DNA from: Pelagicoccus sp. SDUM812005
GTDB lineage: Bacteria > Verrucomicrobiota > Verrucomicrobiia > Opitutales > Opitutaceae
Direction: 5' to 3'
Length of the DNA stretch: 64,000 nt
NCBI RefSeq assembly: GCF_031127875.1
Contig: NZ_JARXIA010000017.1
Location: 102,253-166,252 of the forward strand
Shown here piece by piece: positions 45,836 through 55,314 of this stretch. Every line of letters begins with the position of its first letter. Within the stretch, counting starts at the first letter, position 1. The position numbers and the translations under genes are program-made. Under the pieces are notes generated by a model. The model was given only the letters and a program-made list of their open reading frames with translations. It was not told the origin of the DNA and made no database searches.

Positions 45836-46522
45836 ATGAGCACTCCACCTCCGCTTCGCTGCGAGCAACTCGCCAAGGCCTTCGGCCCGCGCCCCCTCTT
45901 CGCCGCGATCGACCTCCAGCTCCAGCCTCGCGAACGCCTCGCCCTCCTCGGAGCCTCCGGATCCGGCAAGTCCACCCTGCTGCACTGCCTCAGCGGCGTC
46001 CTGCCCGCCGACTCGGGTCGCATTTGGCTGGGAGGAGAGCGACTCGACCAGCTCGACGCCGAGCAACTTGCCCACTGCCGCCGCCAAAAGATCGGCACCG
46101 TCTTCCAGTTCTTCCACCTGCTGCCCACCCTCACCGCTCGCGAAAACATCGAACTCCCCCTCCAGCTCCTCGGCCACCCCTCGCAGCAACGCCGCGAACG
46201 CGTCGACGCCCTGCTCGAACGCATGGGCGTCAGCCACCGCGCCGACGCCTTTCCCGCCGCCCTCTCCGGCGGAGAAATGCAGCGCGTCGCCATCGCCCGA
46301 GCCATCGCCCACCGCCCGCCTATCCTCTTCGCCGACGAACCGACCGGCAACCTCGACAGCCGCTCCGGCGCCGCAGTGCTCCAACTCCTGCGCGAACTGA
46401 CCGACGAGGAAGGTGCCGCCCTGCTCATGGTCACCCATAGCGACGAAGCCGCTAGCATCTGCCAACGCCAGCTCCACCTCGTCGACGGAGCCCTCACCGA
46501 AACAGCCGCCCCAAACCACTAG
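45836..46522 (+). CDS. ABC transporter ATP-binding protein (LolD/AttE-like)
   Basis: The 228-residue ATPase has Walker A GASGSGKST, Q-loop FQFFHLLPTL, signature LSGGEMQRVAIARA, Walker B ILFADEPTGNLD and the switch His in MVTHSD. It belongs to the MacB/LolD branch, which pairs with FtsX-type permeases. The permease begins 2 bp after its stop. The three-gene set with an AttH-like protein resembles attEFGH of Vibrio. Confidence 0.95.
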   Translation: MSTPPPLRCEQLAKAFGPRPLFAAIDLQLQPRERLALLGASGSGKSTLLHCLSGVLPADSGRIWLGGERLDQLDAEQLAHCRRQKIGTVFQFFHLLPTLTARENIELPLQLLGHPSQQRRERVDALLERMGVSHRADAFPAALSGGEMQRVAIARAIAHRPPILFADEPTGNLDSRSGAAVLQLLRELTDEEGAALLMVTHSDEAASICQRQLHLVDGALTETAAPNH

Positions 46523-46524
46523 CG

Positions 46525-49110
46525 ATGAACCTCTCGCTCTTCGCCAGCCTGCTCTGGCGCTTCGGTATCCGCTATTGGATACGCCACTGGATAAAGCTCA
46601 CCCTCCTCGTATCCATCGTCGCCCTCGGTACCGGCGCCTTCCTCGCTATTGGCCTAGCCAACCGAGCCTCGACCCAAAGCTTCGACCAGTTCGCCCAAAC
46701 CGTCTCCGGCCAAAGCCAGCTCGTAGTCACGCCCTCGCTTGCCGAACTTTCCCTCGCCGACCTCCGCGCCCTGCGTATCGCATTGCTCGATACGGAAGCC
46801 ACCCTCGTTCCCCAAATCGTCGCCAGCGCCCGTCTCGCCAACCGCCCCGACATCTCCCCCTCCCAAGAAATCTTCACCGTGATCGGCATGGACCTCCTGG
46901 CCGCCTCCAACTTCCTCCTCCGCCATCACGCAGAATCAACCTTCCTCAACGCCAGCCCCGCCACAGAAGAACGCCCTCGCGGCGTCTACGCCCAAGCCGA
47001 AACGTCCCGGGCCTTCTCTTGGGACACATCCAGCACCCTCAGCCTCTACCTCGAAGACCAGCTTGTGGAACTCCCTTGGATCGGAGAACTCCCCCAGCTC
47101 CAGCAAGAGAGGCAAGCCGCTTCCAACGTGCTCGTTATGGACTGGCGGGACCTCAGCGAGCTGCTCTCCAAACCCTTGCACGCCAACCGCGTCGACATCA
47201 TCTGGACCGATCCCGAACCATCCGCCGGCGAAATCGAAGCCGCCCTCAAACGCCTCCAGAACGCTAATCCCGGCAATTGGGTCATCGAATCCCAACGCCA
47301 ACGCCAAGCAACCGGAGCCACCATGACGCTCGCCCTGCGCATGAACCTCCGCGCCCTCTCCGTCCTCTCCCTCCTCGTCGCCATTTGCCTCGTCTTCCAA
47401 GCGATGGACAGCACCGTCGCCCGCCGCCAAGGCGAAGTCGCCACCCTGCACTCCCTTGGCGTATCCACAAAGCTCACACGCCTCCTCTGGTTCGCAGACG
47501 CCTGCCTCATCGGATTCCTCGGCGGCGGCCTCGGTCTCCTCTTCGGCGATGCCATGGCCCGCGTCTCCACCGAAATGGTCGGCCAAACCATCAACACCTT
47601 ATACTACAACGCCGGCACCATCTCCCACCAATACTCGATCCCCGAAGCCGCTCTCGCTTGGTTCCTCACCATCCTATTCTGCATCCTCGCCGGCTGGTGG
47701 CCCGCTCGCCAAGCAGCCCGAGCGCCCCTCGTCGAAACCATACGACAAGGCAACCATCGCTCCAGCTATTCCAGAAAGTCCTACTGGCTTGCCGCCCTCG
47801 CCTTCTCGATCCTCTCCGTAGTTGCCTACTCGATACCACCCTTGAGAGCCGAAAACGGACACGCCATTCCCGTCGGCGGCTACGCCCTCGCCATCACCCT
47901 CATAGGACTCGTCGCCAGCCTCGCATCCCTCGCCCTCGAATCCATGGGAAAGCTCTGCCTCAAACTTGGCAAGCGCTCACCCAGCCTCCGTCTGGCCCTC
48001 AGCCAGTTTCGCCTTCCCGTCACCCGACACCGCCTCGCCCTCGCCGGCGTCATCCTCTCCGTCGGCATGACCGCTTCCATGATCTTCCTCATCGGCAGCT
48101 TCGAATCAACCGTACGGGCCTGGATCGGGAACACCTTGCAGGCCGACCTCTTCATTCGCCCGAAATCCGTCAGCGCCTCGCACGAGGTTCCCGGCATCAG
48201 CCCGAAAATCATCGAAAAGCTGACACAGGATCCCCGCGTCAGCGATTCCGGCGTGATCTATCGAACATCGACACGTATCCAAAATCTGCCCACGCAGCTC
48301 ATCGGCTTCGACACCGACTACCTGCACCGCATCGACCATACCACCTGGATCAAACGCCCCACCAATCTCCTCGAACTCAAAAACGGAAAAACGGCCACCG
48401 TGAACGAAGCTTTCGCCAGCCGCTTCCAAAAAGGCGTTGGCGACTCCCTCCAACTCCCCACCGCCCAAGGGCCGCGGGAACTCCGCATCATCGGCGTCAT
48501 CGCCGACTACGGAAACGAAAACGGAAGCCTCGCCATCGATCAGGAAACCTTCAAAAACATAGCCGGTACCGCCCGCCCCAGCGCCGTCGCCCTCCACCTC
48601 GAAAACCCCGAGCAAATCGACGCCTACGCACGCGAGCTCCGCGAAGCCCAACCCGCCCTCTTGACCATGACCAACCGCTGGCTTCGCGAAGAAACCCTGC
48701 GCATCTTCAACCGCGTTTTCTCCATCACCTACGCCCTCGAAGCGATCGGGCTGCTCATCTCCGTCGTCGGTCTCGGCTCCATGCTCGCCTCCCTGCTCAT
48801 CGAGCGTCGCAGCGAAATCAGCACCCTCCAGCGCATCGGCTTCGACGTGCAAACCATCGCCCGCTCCAGCCTCTGGGAAGGGCTAGCCCTCGCCAGCCTC
48901 GGAATTCTGGCCGGTCTCCTCCTAGGCTGCCTGCTCGGACTGACCCTCGTATTCATCATCAACAAGCAATCCTTCGGCTGGACCCTCCATGTATCCATTC
49001 CTTGGATAACCCTAGCCGGACTCAGCCTCCTCACCCTCGCCGGCGCCGGAACCGTTTCCTACTTCGTAGGCCGCTGGTCCGCCAAGCTCCCCTTGCAAAC
49101 CGAAGAATGA
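46525..49110 (+). CDS. FtsX-type ABC transporter permease
   Basis: The 861-residue permease has a first membrane helix at about 28-50, a large periplasmic domain, an FtsX block of three helices (about 275-400), two further helices near 415-465, a second periplasmic domain (500-720) and a final FtsX block (735-850). This double-FtsX form fuses the two permeases that are separate as AttF and AttG. Such transporters do not import but move or extract lipids and lipoproteins with the ATPase. The stop overlaps the next ATG. Confidence 0.92.
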   Translation: MNLSLFASLLWRFGIRYWIRHWIKLTLLVSIVALGTGAFLAIGLANRASTQSFDQFAQTVSGQSQLVVTPSLAELSLADLRALRIALLDTEATLVPQIVASARLANRPDISPSQEIFTVIGMDLLAASNFLLRHHAESTFLNASPATEERPRGVYAQAETSRAFSWDTSSTLSLYLEDQLVELPWIGELPQLQQERQAASNVLVMDWRDLSELLSKPLHANRVDIIWTDPEPSAGEIEAALKRLQNANPGNWVIESQRQRQATGATMTLALRMNLRALSVLSLLVAICLVFQAMDSTVARRQGEVATLHSLGVSTKLTRLLWFADACLIGFLGGGLGLLFGDAMARVSTEMVGQTINTLYYNAGTISHQYSIPEAALAWFLTILFCILAGWWPARQAARAPLVETIRQGNHRSSYSRKSYWLAALAFSILSVVAYSIPPLRAENGHAIPVGGYALAITLIGLVASLASLALESMGKLCLKLGKRSPSLRLALSQFRLPVTRHRLALAGVILSVGMTASMIFLIGSFESTVRAWIGNTLQADLFIRPKSVSASHEVPGISPKIIEKLTQDPRVSDSGVIYRTSTRIQNLPTQLIGFDTDYLHRIDHTTWIKRPTNLLELKNGKTATVNEAFASRFQKGVGDSLQLPTAQGPRELRIIGVIADYGNENGSLAIDQETFKNIAGTARPSAVALHLENPEQIDAYARELREAQPALLTMTNRWLREETLRIFNRVFSITYALEAIGLLISVVGLGSMLASLLIERRSEISTLQRIGFDVQTIARSSLWEGLALASLGILAGLLLGCLLGLTLVFIINKQSFGWTLHVSIPWITLAGLSLLTLAGAGTVSYFVGRWSAKLPLQTEE

Positions 49111-50198
49111 AACAGCTCGCCGCCACCCTGCTCTGCAGCCTCGCCCTCGCCGCCGCCAGCCCTGCGGAGCCCTTCCCCGTCGAAGCCGATACCGGCTTCG
49201 CCATCGCCCGCCCCGAAGCCCAGCTCGAATTTCCCCGCGACCATAGCAGCCACCCGGAATTCAAAACCGAATGGTGGTACATCACCGGCCACCTCGACTC
49301 CCCCCAACACGCCCTCGGCTTCCAGATCACCTTCTTCCGCTCCGCCCAAAAAGACAGTCCGACCTCCCCCGCCACCCAAATCTACCTCGCCCACGCCGCC
49401 GTCACCGACAAGCGCACAGGACGCTTCCTCCACGAAGAGCGCCTCAACTCCGCCGACTGGAACGCCGCCGCCCAAAGCGGAACCCTCGACCTCTACAACG
49501 GAAACTGGTACCTCCGCATGCTCGACCCGAAAAGCGAGCAAATGAAAACCCGCTTCTCCCTCAAAGACATCGGCAGCTTCGACCTCACCCTCACCCCCGC
49601 CAAACCCAAAACCCTCTTCGGCGAAAACGGCTATTCGCAAAAAGGTGACGAAAAAGGAGCAGCCAGCCACTACATCACCTTCACTCGACTCGAAGTCACC
49701 GGCACGCTCAAAAATCAGCAAACCTCGACGCCCCTCACCGGCCTCGCCTGGATGGACCACGAGTTCAGCTCCAGCCAGCTCAGTTCCGAACAGATCGGCT
49801 GGAACTGGAGCAGCCTCATCCTCGACGACGGCAGCGAACTCATGGCCTACGTCATGCGCCGCCGAGACGGCGCCATCGACCCAAATTCACGCCTCACCCT
49901 CATCGCCCCCGACGGCCAAAAAACCGAATACAAAGGCAACGCCTTCCGCTGGACGCCCATCCGCCACTGGAGCAGCGAAAAGTCCGGAGCGTCCTACCCC
50001 GTCGAATACGAAATTTCATGGGCCAACCAAAGCCTGCGCATCAAACCCTACGCCGATGACCAAGAGCTCATCGGCAGCATCGGCGAATTCGTCTACTGGG
50101 AAGGCACCTGCCAAGTCCTCGACGAAAACGGCAATCGCATCGGCCTCGCCTACACCGAACTCACCGGATACAGCGAATCCCTCAACGGAAAATTCTAA
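49107..50198 (+). CDS. AttH/CrtC-like lipocalin-domain exported protein
   Basis: The 363-residue protein has a signal peptide (ATLLCSLALAAASPAEP) and two lipocalin-like halves of the AttH/hydroxyneurosporene-synthase (CrtC) superfamily. Motifs are EFKTEWWYITGHLDS, LAWMDHEFSSSQL and GWNWSSLILDDGSELM. In Vibrio AttH the ligand is unknown; the fold holds hydrophobic molecules. ATGA overlap with the permease stop shows coupling, so it likely works with the ABC transporter, perhaps receiving a lipid. The same frame is open back to 47277, but that part is antisense-frame noise within the permease gene. Confidence 0.92.
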   Translation: MKQLAATLLCSLALAAASPAEPFPVEADTGFAIARPEAQLEFPRDHSSHPEFKTEWWYITGHLDSPQHALGFQITFFRSAQKDSPTSPATQIYLAHAAVTDKRTGRFLHEERLNSADWNAAAQSGTLDLYNGNWYLRMLDPKSEQMKTRFSLKDIGSFDLTLTPAKPKTLFGENGYSQKGDEKGAASHYITFTRLEVTGTLKNQQTSTPLTGLAWMDHEFSSSQLSSEQIGWNWSSLILDDGSELMAYVMRRRDGAIDPNSRLTLIAPDGQKTEYKGNAFRWTPIRHWSSEKSGASYPVEYEISWANQSLRIKPYADDQELIGSIGEFVYWEGTCQVLDENGNRIGLAYTELTGYSESLNGKF

Positions 50199-50270
50199 AC
50201 AACTGCGTTCATCCGCAAAAGCAGTGGAATCCGCCCCGCAACGCCGCTTTGGGCGATGAAACAAAAAAAA

Positions 50271-50303
50271 TGGGCCGCAGCGCCACATCAGCGCCACGAC
50301 CCA
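50271..50303 (-). terminator. Rho-independent terminator
   Basis: On the minus strand, TGGGTCGTGGCGC pairs with GCGCTGCGGCCCA (two G-U pairs allowed), and is followed by eight T residues (50270 down to 50263). It ends the minus-strand gene at 50338-50691. Confidence 0.8.
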
Positions 50304-50337
50304 CTATACCCCGTAACTGAAAATTCGATACAACCTG

Positions 50338-50691
50338 CTAGGCAGCAAGCTCGGCGCTCATCAAGTCAGCCTGCAAGCCGCGCAGCGCAAGCAGGGCCGC
50401 CGAGCGCTTGGCGAAGACGCGGTACGGTTCCGCCTCCTCCAACAAGCTCTCCACATAGGAGCGAAGCGCCGTGCTGCGAAAGTGGCCCTTCTCGAGCGTT
50501 CGCCTCATGGCCGGAAATTCCTGAACCACCAAAACCCGAAAGCCCATCGGCAACCACGTCTCGCGCATCGTCGCGTCCAGGAGCCCCATCAACTGTCGAT
50601 TCAATGACATCTTCAAGTCGCTCGCTTGTCGGGCCGCAACGGTGGAAGTTCCGTTTACAACTGTGGTCCCTTTAACTGCGTGCGTGCTCAT
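50338..50691 (-). CDS. Small helical protein of unknown function
   Basis: The 117-residue protein starts at ATG 50691 with AAAGGA seven bases upstream, and ends before a strong terminator, so expression is likely. It has no membrane helix. The mid part (MSLNRQLMGLLDATMRETW) and C-terminal part (LRSYVESLLEEAEPYRVFAK) are amphipathic helices. I recognise no family. Confidence 0.7.
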   Translation of the reverse strand: MSTHAVKGTTVVNGTSTVAARQASDLKMSLNRQLMGLLDATMRETWLPMGFRVLVVQEFPAMRRTLEKGHFRSTALRSYVESLLEEAEPYRVFAKRSAALLALRGLQADLMSAELAA

Positions 50692-50892
50692 TTGATATCC
50701 TTTCAATTGGTTTTAGTTTCGCCGGGAGATTCGTTCTCCAAGCACCCCGGATAAAGCAACGGCCGCGCCAACCCTCGAAACTAAATGTTACAGATCAAAA
50801 AAACGCAGCGCCGCCCCAGCCGCTCCGCCGCAAAAAAAACTCCAATTCTCCATTCACACCGCGACGATCCTGCTCCACCATCCCGCTTTCCT

Positions 50893-52170
50893 ATGAAAAT
50901 AAGCCCCACGCTCCCCAGCATCGCCGCCGCTCTCCTCGCCCTCGGAGGCTGCGCTCCCTCCAAGGAAGACCTCCAGCTCCCGCCGCCCCCCAAGGCCGAA
51001 ACCCAAGTCGACCTCCAGCGCTTCGCCGGCAGCGAGATCGGCGCCCCCATCGGAGACCGACGCCCCTGGGTCACCCACGTCCGTGCCGTCGACCTCGACC
51101 AAGACGGCCGCCTCGACGCCATCGGCTGCGAAGCCAAAGACAGCGAAGTGATCTGGCTGCGCCAGCTCCCCGACGGCAGCTTCCAGGAGATCGTCATCGC
51201 CACCCAAGCTCAAGCCCCCGTGCACGCCGAAGCCTACGACCTCGACGCCGACGGAGACCTCGACCTGCTCGTCTCCTGCATGAACATCGTCTTCCCCAAC
51301 AACGACAAGATCGGCACCCTCATGGTGCTGGAAAACGACGGCTCCCAAAACTTCACCCAACGCATCCTGCTCGAAAAAGTTGACCGCGTCACCGACGCCC
51401 GCGCCGCCGACCTCGACAAGGACGGCGACCTCGACCTCGTCGTAGGACAATTTGGATACGACCAAGGCGAAGTCCGATGGATGCGAAACCTCGGCAACTG
51501 GAACTTCGAGTCCCAAACCGTCCTGCAACTCTCCGGCACCATCAACGTCACCGTCGACGACTACAACGGAGACGGCTGGCTCGACTTCGCCGCCCTCGTC
51601 TCCCAACAGTGGGAAGAAATCCACCTCTTCGAAAACGACGGCAACGGAAGCTTCAAGAAAAGCCGCGTCATCTGGGGCTCCGCCAACGACGACTACGCCG
51701 TATCCGGCATGTCCTCCGCCGACCTCAACCGAGACGGCAAACCCGACCTTGTATTCACAAATGGAGACGGCTTCGGCCCCAACCCCGTCCCCGGGCCCCG
51801 CCCCTGGCACGGCATCCAATGGCTCGAAAACAAGGGCTCCGGCTACTTCAAGTACCACCGCATCGCCGACCTCGGCGGCGCCTACTCGCCAGTCGCCCTC
51901 GATATCGACCACGATGGCGATACGGATCTGCTCGCCCTATCCAGCTTCAACGACTGGTCCAATCCCCAAGCCGAATCCCTCATGCTCTACGAAAACGACG
52001 GACGCATGAACTTCCAAGCCACCGTACTCGCCCACGAGCCCATCCAGCTCCTCAGCATCGACGCCGGAGACTTCGACGGCAGCGGTCGCTACAGCATCGT
52101 CTCCGGCGGACTTCACGCCTACCAACCCTACGAACGCATGAGCCGCTTCATGATCTGGCGGCCCCAATAA
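50893..52170 (+). CDS. FG-GAP/VCBS repeat lipoprotein
   Basis: From ATG 50893 the 425-residue product has a lipoprotein signal with lipobox LGGC. It then has about six FG-GAP/VCBS beta-propeller blades seen as repeated calcium-binding loops D-x-D-x-D-G-x-x-D, for example DLDQDGRLD, DLDADGDLD, DLDKDGDLD and DIDHDGDTD. Such propellers bind ligands or polysaccharides outside the cell. Upstream frame to 50785 is not needed. A TPR gene follows 21 bp later. Confidence 0.9.
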   Translation: MKISPTLPSIAAALLALGGCAPSKEDLQLPPPPKAETQVDLQRFAGSEIGAPIGDRRPWVTHVRAVDLDQDGRLDAIGCEAKDSEVIWLRQLPDGSFQEIVIATQAQAPVHAEAYDLDADGDLDLLVSCMNIVFPNNDKIGTLMVLENDGSQNFTQRILLEKVDRVTDARAADLDKDGDLDLVVGQFGYDQGEVRWMRNLGNWNFESQTVLQLSGTINVTVDDYNGDGWLDFAALVSQQWEEIHLFENDGNGSFKKSRVIWGSANDDYAVSGMSSADLNRDGKPDLVFTNGDGFGPNPVPGPRPWHGIQWLENKGSGYFKYHRIADLGGAYSPVALDIDHDGDTDLLALSSFNDWSNPQAESLMLYENDGRMNFQATVLAHEPIQLLSIDAGDFDGSGRYSIVSGGLHAYQPYERMSRFMIWRPQ

Positions 52171-52191
52171 CCCCACCCCACCCCTTTCCCC

Positions 52192-53613
52192 TTGAAGAAA
52201 CTCATCCCCATCCTGCTCGCGCTCGCCGGCTTGGCTACCGCATTCCTCCTCTGGCAAAAGTCCAGCAAGACCGCTGCCCTCGTTTCCGAAGCGACTCCCC
52301 CCATCCCCGCTTCCATCGAAAACCAAGAGCTGCTCACCCGTATCCAAAAAGCGACCACACAAGCCCAAGAAGGCCCCACCCCTATCGAAGGACTCGCCAC
52401 CCTCAGCCGCCTCTACCATGCCAACGGCTTCACCCGTGAAGCCTGGCAATGCTACGCCGCCCTCGTTCTAGCCGAGCCCGACCAAGCCCGCTGGCCCTAC
52501 CTCTTCGCCCGCATCCTCGCCGGCTACGGCCAGCTCGAAGAAGCCAGTCCCCTCTTCGCTCGCGCCAGCGAGCTCGCCCCCGACTATACCCCCGCCCGTA
52601 TCCGCCTCGGAGATACGCTCCTTAAGCAAAACAAGTTCGAAGAAGCCCAATCCGCCTACCAGAAAACACTCTCCCAAGACCCCGCCAACGCCTACGCCCT
52701 CGTAGGGCTCGCCCGCGTCGCCATCGCCCGCGACGACTACCCCCTCGCCAGAACCCATCTGGAAAAAGCGGTGCAAACGACTAACTACCAAATCGGCGCC
52801 GACCTCCTGGGCGACGTCTACAAGAAGCTCAACCTCCCCCACCTGGAGAACCGCGTCCTGCAAAACACCGCTTGGGGCAGCTACGCCGACATTCCCGACC
52901 CCTGGTCCCTCTCCCTCATGGACGACTGCTACGACGCCTACCAAGTCTCCATCGCCGGTGGCTGGGTCGCCCACCAAGGAGACCTCAGAAAAGGCCTTCG
53001 CTACATGCGGCGAGCCGTCGAGCTCGATCCCGACAACGCCACCCTCCAATACCAAATCGGCGGCGCCTACCTCGCCCTTGACGACCTCGAACGCGCCGAA
53101 GAGCACTACCGCCGCTGCGTCGAACTCCAGCCGGACTACGCCGACGCCTGGCTCGCCCTCATCGACATCGCCCAGCGCCGCCAAAGCCCCACCCTCACCC
53201 GTCGCACCCTCGAAGCCGCCCTGCGCGCCGCACCCAACTCCCCCTCCCTCAACATCGAAAAAGGCAAAGCCCTGCTCGCCCTCAAGCGCTTCAATCAAGC
53301 CCTGCCCTACTTCGAAAAATCCATAGAACTGCGCCCTCACGAAGCCGTCGGCTACATCGAGCTCGCCCGAGCCTACCTCGCCCAGGAACGCATCGAAGAA
53401 GGCATCGCCCAGATGCGCGAAGCCCTCCTCCGCGAACCCAACAACCCCATCGCTCTCACCACCATGGTCTTCGACGCCATCCTGCGCGCCGACCAGCCAG
53501 CGGCCGACAAATGGCTCGCCCAAGTCCGCCAGCAAGCCCGCATCCGCCCCGACGAAGTCGCCGCCCTGGAATCCAGGTACCAGAAGCAGTTCGGACAAGC
53601 TCCGCCCCGCTAG
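52192..53613 (+). CDS. Exported or anchored TPR protein
   Basis: The 473-residue protein begins with a TTG start, a short basic part and a hydrophobic segment (IPILLALAGLATAFLLW), then about nine TPR motifs to the end (for example TPARIRLGDTLLKQNKFEEAQ and LQYQIGGAYLALDDLERAEEHY). It likely sits in the inner membrane with TPRs in the periplasm. Its neighbour, the FG-GAP lipoprotein, is probably cotranscribed. Confidence 0.88.
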   Translation: MKKLIPILLALAGLATAFLLWQKSSKTAALVSEATPPIPASIENQELLTRIQKATTQAQEGPTPIEGLATLSRLYHANGFTREAWQCYAALVLAEPDQARWPYLFARILAGYGQLEEASPLFARASELAPDYTPARIRLGDTLLKQNKFEEAQSAYQKTLSQDPANAYALVGLARVAIARDDYPLARTHLEKAVQTTNYQIGADLLGDVYKKLNLPHLENRVLQNTAWGSYADIPDPWSLSLMDDCYDAYQVSIAGGWVAHQGDLRKGLRYMRRAVELDPDNATLQYQIGGAYLALDDLERAEEHYRRCVELQPDYADAWLALIDIAQRRQSPTLTRRTLEAALRAAPNSPSLNIEKGKALLALKRFNQALPYFEKSIELRPHEAVGYIELARAYLAQERIEEGIAQMREALLREPNNPIALTTMVFDAILRADQPAADKWLAQVRQQARIRPDEVAALESRYQKQFGQAPPR

Positions 53614-53615
53614 CT

Positions 53616-54098
53616 TCACGCTCGCGCCGACTCCCTCAAAGCTCGCCGCGAAGCCCTGTCCACCAGCGCAAACAGGAGCTCCTCTCGAGACTTCCCAGCC
53701 TTCGGCCCATGCCCAGCCACCTTGACCAACTCGATTTCACGGCCGTCTAGAACGTCATAGAAATCTCGATACAAGACCGCCTGAGACAAGGCCCTCCCGC
53801 TCCGCGAGCAAAACCCGGACGCCTCCAGATCCGCCCGCCGCCCCAGCAAGGAAACCATTGTCTGCGAATCGGTGAAAACCGACACGCGCCCCGCCCCCTC
53901 CTCAAGCTCGCCAATCGCCCAAAGAAAGGTCATCAGTTCCAAAGACGAAGACCCGCACGGAAAAAAACGCCTTACCCGCACCTCGCCCTTCAATTCCACC
54001 AAGGACCGGCTATCGCCCGCATCCAGACGAAGCAAAGCTCCGTATCCGATTTTTGAATTCGGATCGCAGCTTCCGTCGATAAACAGCGAAGTCCCCAT
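53616..54098 (-). CDS. RNase H-fold protein
   Basis: The 160-residue protein has the RNase HI acidic residues in order: Asp in SLFIDGSCDP, Glu in SSSLELMTFLWAI, Asp in VFTDSQTMVSLL, and the last Asp in FALVDRASRRAL. It also has the AGHGPKAGKS segment that replaces the basic handle. It should cut RNA in RNA/DNA hybrids, though it diverges from classical RnhA. It starts 8 bp after holA stop, so the two are one operon. Confidence 0.85.
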   Translation of the reverse strand: MGTSLFIDGSCDPNSKIGYGALLRLDAGDSRSLVELKGEVRVRRFFPCGSSSLELMTFLWAIGELEEGAGRVSVFTDSQTMVSLLGRRADLEASGFCSRSGRALSQAVLYRDFYDVLDGREIELVKVAGHGPKAGKSREELLFALVDRASRRALRESARA

Positions 54099-54106
54099 CG
54101 AGGACG

Positions 54107-55213
54107 CTAGGCCAGACAGCGAATCGCCATCGCCCGCAACGCTTCCTCCTGCTCGTTGGGCCGCTCCACGATCTCCTCGAAGGCCCGGATGAACTCGAGC
54201 TGATGATCGATCAAAGCCTTCAAAGGCGGAAACTTCCCTGCCCCGATCAGCTTACCCATGTACCAAAGGTTTTGCGTAAAAACGTTGTACCCGCTCTTCG
54301 TCTTCAAGCCGTCGTAGAAATCCGCATACTTGGCCGCCGCCCTCTCGAACATCGGCTTGCTGATGCTCGACCCGCTTGCCGAGATCTCGCCGCCATCGAG
54401 CAAGGCCCGCAGCTGGATCAAAAGACGATTGCGATTCTGCAAGGACGCAATCACCGGTCTCGCGTCGTTCCCGCTAAAAAAGTGCCGCCGCAATGCCGAA
54501 AGGGTCCAATTGATGTCCCGCGCGAAAAACGCCTCCGTCGACTCGAAAAAGTCGCCCTCGCCAAAATTCGGCGTCAGCTCCTCGATCAGCTTGCTCGTGA
54601 TCTGCTTGCCCGGCTCGCCCAAGTAGGTCCCGAGCTTGCGGGTTTCCTCGATCAGCAAGCGGGAATTCCCATTTACCTTGCTGATCAAAACCTCCACCGC
54701 ATCCCGAGCGATCGTGACCTGCATCGCCTCGCACTCCCGATTCAGGGCCGCCACCAGCGTATCTACGCCGCCGCCCTTGGAGTCTACGCCACCCGACGGA
54801 CGATAGTCGCCCGACTTCTCGAGAAACTTCGCAAAGCGCTTCCGTCGATCCACGGGAGAGGCCGAAATCAACACCCCGACCTCCTCCGGATTGATGGCTT
54901 CCAAGATTTCCTGCAGATCCTCGCACAGCTTCACCGTGCTCTCCGCCCGGCCCACCAGATTGTCGGCCAAAAACGTCACGTCCTTGAGCCACACCACCCG
55001 GCGACCGCCAAAAAGGCCCATCGTCTGGACCGCGTCCCGGAAACGGTTTACCGCCTCCGCAACCTCGTCCACCTTGCCAGCCTGGCCGCTGATCACCTCG
55101 ATCGAGAAGTCATCCGTAACGTCCGCCTTCAGCTCCGCCCAGATATCCTTCGCCATGCGACTGGCCAAGTAGTCGTCGGGACCGGAAACGTAGATAAAGG
55201 GAGCATTCGCCAT
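54107..55213 (-). CDS. holA: DNA polymerase III subunit delta
   Basis: The 368-residue clamp-loader subunit has the HolA N-terminal start FIYVSGPDDYLASRMAKDIW, the central PNFGEGDFFESTEAFFARDIN (KxxxxxVFxLxDA-like) helix and a C-terminal domain with SKPMFERAAAKYADFYDGLK and a QELELIR-like HQLEFIRAFEEIV near the end. It opens the beta clamp in the replisome. The ATG at 55213 is preferred over the frame start at 55285. A housekeeping gene like this argues that the window is chromosomal or on a chromid. Confidence 0.92.
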   Translation of the reverse strand: MANAPFIYVSGPDDYLASRMAKDIWAELKADVTDDFSIEVISGQAGKVDEVAEAVNRFRDAVQTMGLFGGRRVVWLKDVTFLADNLVGRAESTVKLCEDLQEILEAINPEEVGVLISASPVDRRKRFAKFLEKSGDYRPSGGVDSKGGGVDTLVAALNRECEAMQVTIARDAVEVLISKVNGNSRLLIEETRKLGTYLGEPGKQITSKLIEELTPNFGEGDFFESTEAFFARDINWTLSALRRHFFSGNDARPVIASLQNRNRLLIQLRALLDGGEISASGSSISKPMFERAAAKYADFYDGLKTKSGYNVFTQNLWYMGKLIGAGKFPPLKALIDHQLEFIRAFEEIVERPNEQEEALRAMAIRCLA

Positions 55214-55314
55214 GGCTCCGAACAATGCCCACCCCGCCTCCCGAGAAAAGAAAATTCTGGATGGAGCCACCCCACCGAGCCGCAAGATCCCTCCTCACCC
55301 AGAACCCAAAAGAA

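Noticed and set aside
47277..49106. Open frame upstream of the AttH-like gene inside the permease gene
   Set aside because: Arg/Pro/His-rich translation in an offset frame of the permease; the real start is the ATG at 49107.
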